Source of the DNA: Sulfuritalea sp.
GTDB lineage: Bacteria; Pseudomonadota; Gammaproteobacteria; Burkholderiales; Rhodocyclaceae
Direction: 5' to 3'
Length of the DNA: 7,379 bases
Assembly: GCA_021738105.1 (NCBI GenBank)
Contig: JAIPCS010000170.1
Location: 1 to 7,379, forward strand
Position 1 is the first letter of the stretch, and each line of letters begins with the position of its first letter. Of the stretch, positions 1 through 7,379 are shown piece after piece. A program made the position numbers and the translations under genes. Below the pieces are notes generated by a model. That model saw only the letters and a list, made by a program, of their open reading frames with translations. It was not told the DNA's origin and did not search any database.

Positions 1-76
1 CAATTGCCTTGTTGACGGCGGCCTTGGAAAGTTCGGCACGCTCGGCTACTGCTTCAATCAGTTCGCTTTTGTTCAT
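1..76 (-). CDS. hup: HU-family nucleoid DNA-binding protein, N-terminal 25 codons (cut by window edge)
   Basis: Reading down from an ATG at 76-74, the first 25 residues are MNKSELIEAVAERAEL followed by SKAAVNKAI. This is the conserved HU start: helix 1 with Lys3, then the S-K-A turn into helix 2. The DNA-binding beta arms and the C-terminus lie off the left edge. HU proteins are small (about 90 aa) histone-like dimers that bend and compact DNA without strict sequence specificity and act in replication, recombination and repair. The start is supported by a strong Shine-Dalgarno at 81-87. The gene follows hpt in the same direction but is separated from it by 145 bases, so it probably has its own promoter. 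An IHF subunit is less likely, because the MNKSELI start is the HU type. Whether it corresponds to hupA or hupB cannot be decided from this fragment. Confidence 0.88.
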   Translation of the reverse strand, partial: MNKSELIEAVAERAELSKAAVNKAI

Positions 77-80
77 CGAG

Positions 81-87
81 TTCCCCC
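81..87 (-). promoter_or_regulatory. Shine-Dalgarno of the HU gene
   Basis: On the minus strand GGGGGAA (87 to 81) ends 4 bases before the ATG at 76-74; its GGGGG part ends 6 bases before it. It is purine-rich and strong, as expected for an abundant nucleoid protein, and it fixes the HU start codon. Confidence 0.7.
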
Positions 88-105
88 TTTGGTTTAGAAA
101 GGCGC

Positions 106-135
106 ATTGTTCCACTAATTTCGCTGCAGATGCAA
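106..135 (-). promoter_or_regulatory. Possible sigma-70-type promoter for the HU gene (weak)
   Basis: On the minus strand TTGCAT (135-130) and AACAAT (111-106) are separated by 18 bases. They match the -35 and -10 consensus at 3 and 4 of 6 positions, and would give a short leader of about 20-25 bases before the ATG at 76. A competing pair (TTGCAG at 144-139 with a poor -10 near 121-116) fits worse. The hexamers are weak. The main reason to expect a promoter here is the 145-base gap in front of a normally highly expressed gene. Confidence 0.3.
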
Positions 136-221
136 GCCCTGCAAGCGATTCCGGCAGATATTTTTTTTAACCGTTGCTGGCCGGTACACCTTTCGCACCG
201 CCAACTTGATCGTGCCTCTGC

Positions 222-763
222 CTACAAGCCCCGAACCGCGTAAACCGCAGGCAGGTTGCGCCACGCGCCTTTGACATCCATGCCATAACCAAAGACATAG
301 CGATCGGGTACTTGCACACCGACGAAATCGGCATATACCGGCTTTTCCCGACCCAGTTCCTTGTTGGCGAAGACGGCGCTCAGGACGTCCTTCGCGCCTT
401 GTTCCTTCAAGCGCCGGGTAATCTCGGCCAGAGTGACGCCTTCGTCGAGAATGTCATCGACGACCAGAACGATACGACCTGCCACATCGGTTCGCGGCTC
501 GACGATCCACGCCAGTTCACCGCCCTGGGTGACGTCGCCATAGCGAGTGACGTGCAGGTAATCGAAATCCAGCGGAAAAACCAGTTGGGGCAGAAGCTGC
601 CCGGTGAACACTACGGCGCCGCCCATCACGGCCAGCACCAGGGGATTGGCATGTGAGAGTCGAGCGGTGATATCGGCCGCCACCCGCCGTACTGCCAGCG
701 CCGAGTTTTCGGGGGAGCAGATGAGATCCGCTTCTTCGAGAAGCTTTTTCGCCTCTTCCGGAC

Positions 764-767
<4 letters not shown>
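222..767 (-). CDS. hpt: Hypoxanthine/guanine phosphoribosyltransferase
   Basis: 181 residues, a cytosolic purine-salvage enzyme that transfers phosphoribose from PRPP to hypoxanthine or guanine to give IMP or GMP. The type I phosphoribosyltransferase signature is clear: the PRPP loop [13 protein letters not shown] at about 100-112, with the acidic pair D104-D105 and D108 as the likely catalytic-base position. K136 in FANKE and the [12 protein letters not shown] segment (153-164) fit the purine-base pocket and C-terminal part. The flexible loop reads TRYG (74-77) rather than the SY(G) of E. coli/human HGPRT. I recall the same R-Y form in pseudomonad-type homologues, so it is a subfamily trait. 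The start is GTG at 767-765, overlapping the galU TGA as GTGA. No Met occurs before residue 48, and no convincing Shine-Dalgarno precedes the GTG, so translation is probably coupled to galU. The stop is TAG at 224-222. Guanine, hypoxanthine or xanthine preference cannot be read from the sequence. Confidence 0.9.
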
Positions 768-4892
<4,125 letters not shown>

Positions 4893-4899
4893 TTTCAAA

Positions 4900-4907
4900 C
4901 CACCTCT
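4900..4907 (-). promoter_or_regulatory. Shine-Dalgarno of zipA, partly in a small hairpin loop
   Basis: On the minus strand AGAGGTGG (4907-4900) ends 7 bases before the ATG at 4892-4890. This spacing decides the start codon in favour of the ATG over the TTG at 4898. AACCA (4912-4908) can pair with TGGTT (4902-4898), placing AGAGG in a five-base loop, but the helix has only five pairs and is probably marginal. No terminator and no good promoter is seen in the rest of the smc-zipA gap (4893-4962). Confidence 0.65.
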
Positions 4908-4962
4908 TGGTTGCTGCCCCGGTACCGATCAAATCAACGGCATCCAGAGCGACGGCCTCCTG

Positions 4963-7379
4963 TTATGCCGCCTTCTGATCATCGGCGAGACGCAGTGCCT
5001 CTTCAATATCGACTTCCACCACACGCGACACGCCCTGTTCCTGCATGGTGACACCGATCAGTTGCTGCGCCATTTCCATGGCGATCTTGTTGTGCGAAAT
5101 GAATACAAACTGGGTCTGCACCGACATGCGCTTGACCATTTCGCAAAAACGCACGGTGTTGGAATCGTCAAGCGGCGCGTCCACTTCGTCCAGCATGCAA
5201 AACGGTGCCGGATTCAACTGGAACAAGGCAAACACCAGCGCAATTGCCGTAAGCGCTTTTTCGCCGCCGGAGAGCAAGTGAATAGTGGTGTTCTTCTTGC
5301 CCGGCGGTTGCGCCATGATCTGGATGCCGGCGTCGAGAATTTCGTCGCCGGTAAGCACCAGTCGTGCCTCTCCGCCGCCGAAGAGCTGCGGGAACAGCGT
5401 GCCGAAATGCATGCTGACCTTGTCGTAGGTTTCCTGAAGCTGCTCCCGCGTTTCGTGGTCAATGCGCCGAATGGCATCCTCCAGGGTGCCGATAGCCTCA
5501 CCCAGATCGGCCGATTGTGCGTCGAGAAATCCTTTTCGCTCGGATGCCGTTGCCAGTTCATCCAGCGCCGCAAGATTGACTGGACCCAGTGCCTCTATTT
5601 CACCCGTCAGGCGAACGATCTCACCTTGCAAGCTGCTGTCCCTGAGTCTGTCCGCCCCGCCGGCCGCGAGCTCCTCTGCAAACGGTTCTTCGTCGGCGTC
5701 GGTGATGATATGCACCTCGGCAAGACGTTCCCGATACTGTTCTTCGTTGATCTGGGCCGCTTGTGCCTTGAGTTTGAGATCATTGATCTTGTCACGCAGC
5801 GGAACAACCCCCTGCTCCAGTTTGAGTCGCTGCTCATCAAGGTTGCGCAACTCGCTGGCAGCCGATTCCAGCTGATTTCGCCGTTCCGCCAGCGCCGACT
5901 CCTTGCTTTGTTTTAAGTCGAGTGCCGCATGAAGCTGCTCGTTCAGGACCCGGTCGCTGATACCGGCCACCTCGGTACTCGCTGCAAGCGTTTCGGCTTC
6001 GATACGCTGCAACTGGCTCGCCGCGGTGGATCCAGCGCGGGCATTGTCTTCCAGCTTCGATATGCATTCCCGCTCGGAAAAGCCTGCCTCCTGCGCTTCG
6101 CGCCCGAGCTGAATTTCCATGGCCCGCGCATCACGTAGCGCGGCATCCTTTTGGCGATGAACTTCCAGCGCCAATTCAAGCCGCTCACGTACCTCGCCCA
6201 GCCTTTCGCGCTGCAGTTCGCCATCGGTATCGGCGCGCTCGCGGCGCGTCTGTTCGGTTTCTTCCTGACGCAGCAATTCGGCCAGATCGCGATTGATCTG
6301 CTCCGAGCGCTCTTCAAAGCGCGCCTGTGCCTGGGTAAGTTTCAGAGCGTCGACCTGGGCGGCGTGAAACCCCTGCTGGGCCTCCTGCATGGCGCGGCGG
6401 GCGGTGCCCAACTGCGTCTGGCTGTCTGCAAGTTGTTGCTCGGCTTGAGACTGCGCCTCACGTGCCCGGTCTTCATCCGCAGCGCGGCGGTTCAGCAAAT
6501 CCGCCAGTTCGTCGATCTCTCGCTGTCGCTCGATGATGCCGTGCGTCTTGGCATCCGGCACATAAAGTGTGAGCCCGGATGATGTCAGCACATGGCCGGC
6601 GCGCGATACGCGATGGCCTTGAGTGGTCGGCAGTTCGGCAGCCAGATCGTCAGCTACCGAAATGCCGGACAGCCATTCATCCAGTACGCCGGTCCACCGC
6701 GGATCGCTGCAACTGACTTTGCTGCGCAGGCTTTCTGCAATGGCCTCAGTCGAGCCGGTTGCATGCGGCAAAGCCAGTGCGAGAATTGCCGGAGGCGGAC
6801 TTTCCAGTGCCGCGCGCAGCGTCTCGGAATCGGTCGCCAGCGCCGAAAAGCGCTCGCGCAACACGGCCTCAATCGCAGTTTCCCAGCCGGATTCAACTTG
6901 AATCGCCTGCCAAAGCGGCTTGGCATCGGCCAGATTGTGCGCTTTGAGCCAGTCACCGATCTCGCCGCTTTGTGCCACCTTTGCCTGCAATTGCGCCAGC
7001 GCGTCATGACGCGCGCGCGTCTCGGTCAAACTGCGGTGCGCGGCCTGCAATGCCTCCCGTGCCACGCGCAAGCGCGCCTCGGTTTCAGGAACGCCGGCCT
7101 GAAGCGAGGCCAGACGCTCTTGTGCCAGAGCCAGTTCTGATTCGCCCTCCTGCCCTCGTGCCTTTGACGCTGCGAGCAATGCCGGATCAGGTGCGCCCAG
7201 CGCCTGGCGATCCTGCTCCAGACGATTACGGCTCTGCTGAAGGTTTTCCAGTGCGCGAACGGCGTGCCCTTTGTCGGCCTCGGCCAGGCGCAAGGCTTGC
7301 TCTGCTTCGCTCAGACTGCGTCTTGCTTCGGTGACTGCGCTGCCGGCCTCGGCGACGGCATCTTCGGCATCAGGAAGCC
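4963..7379 (-). CDS. smc: Chromosome segregation/condensin ATPase SMC, C-terminal ~804 residues (cut by window edge)
   Basis: The frame is open from the right edge (7379) to TAA at 4965-4963. SMC proteins form V-shaped ATP-driven dimers with ScpA/ScpB that organise and help segregate the nucleoid. In visible order (residue 1 is the first full codon, 7377): coiled-coil arm (about 1-135), rich in Ala, Glu, Gln, Leu and Arg; the globular hinge (about 142-283, DNA 6954-6529), with W..AIQVESGWETAIEAVLRE and the later RAGHVLTSSG; the returning coiled coil (about 285-640); and the C-terminal ABC head. The head has LFGGGEARLVLTG, the ABC signature LSGGEKALTA at about 702 (DNA from 5274), Walker B FCMLDEVDAPLDD (DNA about 5202-5164) and the switch-histidine motif FISHNK. 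Full-length SMC is about 1,170 aa, so roughly the first 365, with Walker A, lie outside. The PPGKKN and LDEVDAPLDD wording matches proteobacterial SMC rather than MukB or RecN. It is probably the first visible gene of the operon. Confidence 0.96.
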   Translation of the reverse strand, partial: LPDAEDAVAEAGSAVTEARRSLSEAEQALRLAEADKGHAVRALENLQQSRNRLEQDRQALGAPDPALLAASKARGQEGESELALAQERLASLQAGVPETEARLRVAREALQAAHRSLTETRARHDALAQLQAKVAQSGEIGDWLKAHNLADAKPLWQAIQVESGWETAIEAVLRERFSALATDSETLRAALESPPPAILALALPHATGSTEAIAESLRSKVSCSDPRWTGVLDEWLSGISVADDLAAELPTTQGHRVSRAGHVLTSSGLTLYVPDAKTHGIIERQREIDELADLLNRRAADEDRAREAQSQAEQQLADSQTQLGTARRAMQEAQQGFHAAQVDALKLTQAQARFEERSEQINRDLAELLRQEETEQTRRERADTDGELQRERLGEVRERLELALEVHRQKDAALRDARAMEIQLGREAQEAGFSERECISKLEDNARAGSTAASQLQRIEAETLAASTEVAGISDRVLNEQLHAALDLKQSKESALAERRNQLESAASELRNLDEQRLKLEQGVVPLRDKINDLKLKAQAAQINEEQYRERLAEVHIITDADEEPFAEELAAGGADRLRDSSLQGEIVRLTGEIEALGPVNLAALDELATASERKGFLDAQSADLGEAIGTLEDAIRRIDHETREQLQETYDKVSMHFGTLFPQLFGGGEARLVLTGDEILDAGIQIMAQPPGKKNTTIHLLSGGEKALTAIALVFALFQLNPAPFCMLDEVDAPLDDSNTVRFCEMVKRMSVQTQFVFISHNKIAMEMAQQLIGVTMQEQGVSRVVEVDIEEALRLADDQKAA

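Larger units (their letters stand above)
77..221. other. Intergenic region between hpt and the HU gene
   Basis: This is the only sizeable non-coding stretch in the window (145 bases). In the minus-strand direction it holds, in order: an imperfect hairpin (200-182, six pairs including one G-U, seven-base loop) that is not followed by a U-run; an inverted repeat (184-177 with 157-151, one bulged base) enclosing an A-tract of eight As (168-161); two direct copies of GCTTGCA (146-140 and 137-131); the weak promoter candidate; and the Shine-Dalgarno of the HU gene. No intrinsic terminator for hpt is visible, so transcription may end by Rho or read through into the HU gene. No small ORF or RNA gene was recognised. 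Confidence 0.6.

Noticed and set aside
125..168. Plus-strand terminator ending in the T-run at 161-168
   Set aside because: The only stems before the T-run are short (TGCAG/CTGCA, or a four-pair CTGC/GCAG), the first is too far from the Ts, and there is no plus-strand gene to terminate.
182..200. Hairpin after hpt as an intrinsic terminator
   Set aside because: The six-pair stem includes a G-U pair and is followed on the minus strand by CGGCC and later an A-run, not a U-run, so it lacks the hallmark of a Rho-independent terminator.
4893..4898. TTG at 4898 as the zipA start
   Set aside because: It would lie one base from the Shine-Dalgarno and adds only two residues; the ATG at 4892 has ideal spacing.
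6529..6954. Unusual or inserted domain in the SMC arm
   Set aside because: The segment fits the normal SMC hinge of proteobacteria by position between the two coiled coils and by motifs, so it is not an insertion.

Overview
All six genes in this window lie on the minus strand, so it is described here in transcription order, from high to low coordinates. It is a housekeeping cluster from a proteobacterium, most likely a betaproteobacterium. The evidence is the order smc-zipA-ligA-galU-hpt, the GC-rich coding sequence, the presence of ZipA (confined to beta/gammaproteobacteria), a LigA with the [11 protein letters not shown] motif and a GalU N-terminus of the type I associate with Burkholderiales/Rhodocyclales relatives. 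The lineage call rests on remembered family sequences, not on a search.

Layout: (1) 7379-4963, the C-terminal ~804 codons of the chromosome condensation ATPase SMC, with its N-terminus beyond the right edge; (2) a 70-base gap with a good Shine-Dalgarno; (3) 4892-3675, zipA, the membrane-anchored FtsZ-binding division protein, whose middle region looks like a second, diverged copy of its own FtsZ-binding fold; (4) 3675-1627, ligA, NAD+-dependent DNA ligase, complete with all domains; (5) 1630-764, galU, UTP-glucose-1-phosphate uridylyltransferase; (6) 767-222, hpt, a hypoxanthine/guanine phosphoribosyltransferase with a GTG start; (7) a 145-base intergenic region with an A-tract and short repeats; (8) 76-1, the first 25 codons of an HU-family nucleoid protein, running off the left edge.

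The zipA/ligA, ligA/galU and galU/hpt junctions all overlap (TGATG, ATGA, GTGA). These four genes are almost certainly one transcript with translational coupling, probably together with smc. The products cover chromosome compaction (SMC), septation (ZipA), replication/repair ligation (LigA), UDP-glucose supply (GalU) and purine salvage (Hpt), so the common theme is chromosome replication/segregation and growth-linked division. HU has its own leader and probably its own promoter.

I found no mobile element, CRISPR array, RNA gene, prophage or clear new system. The region reads as ordinary core genome. The items most worth a second look are the apparent internal duplication in ZipA and the tight coupling of a division gene to galU.
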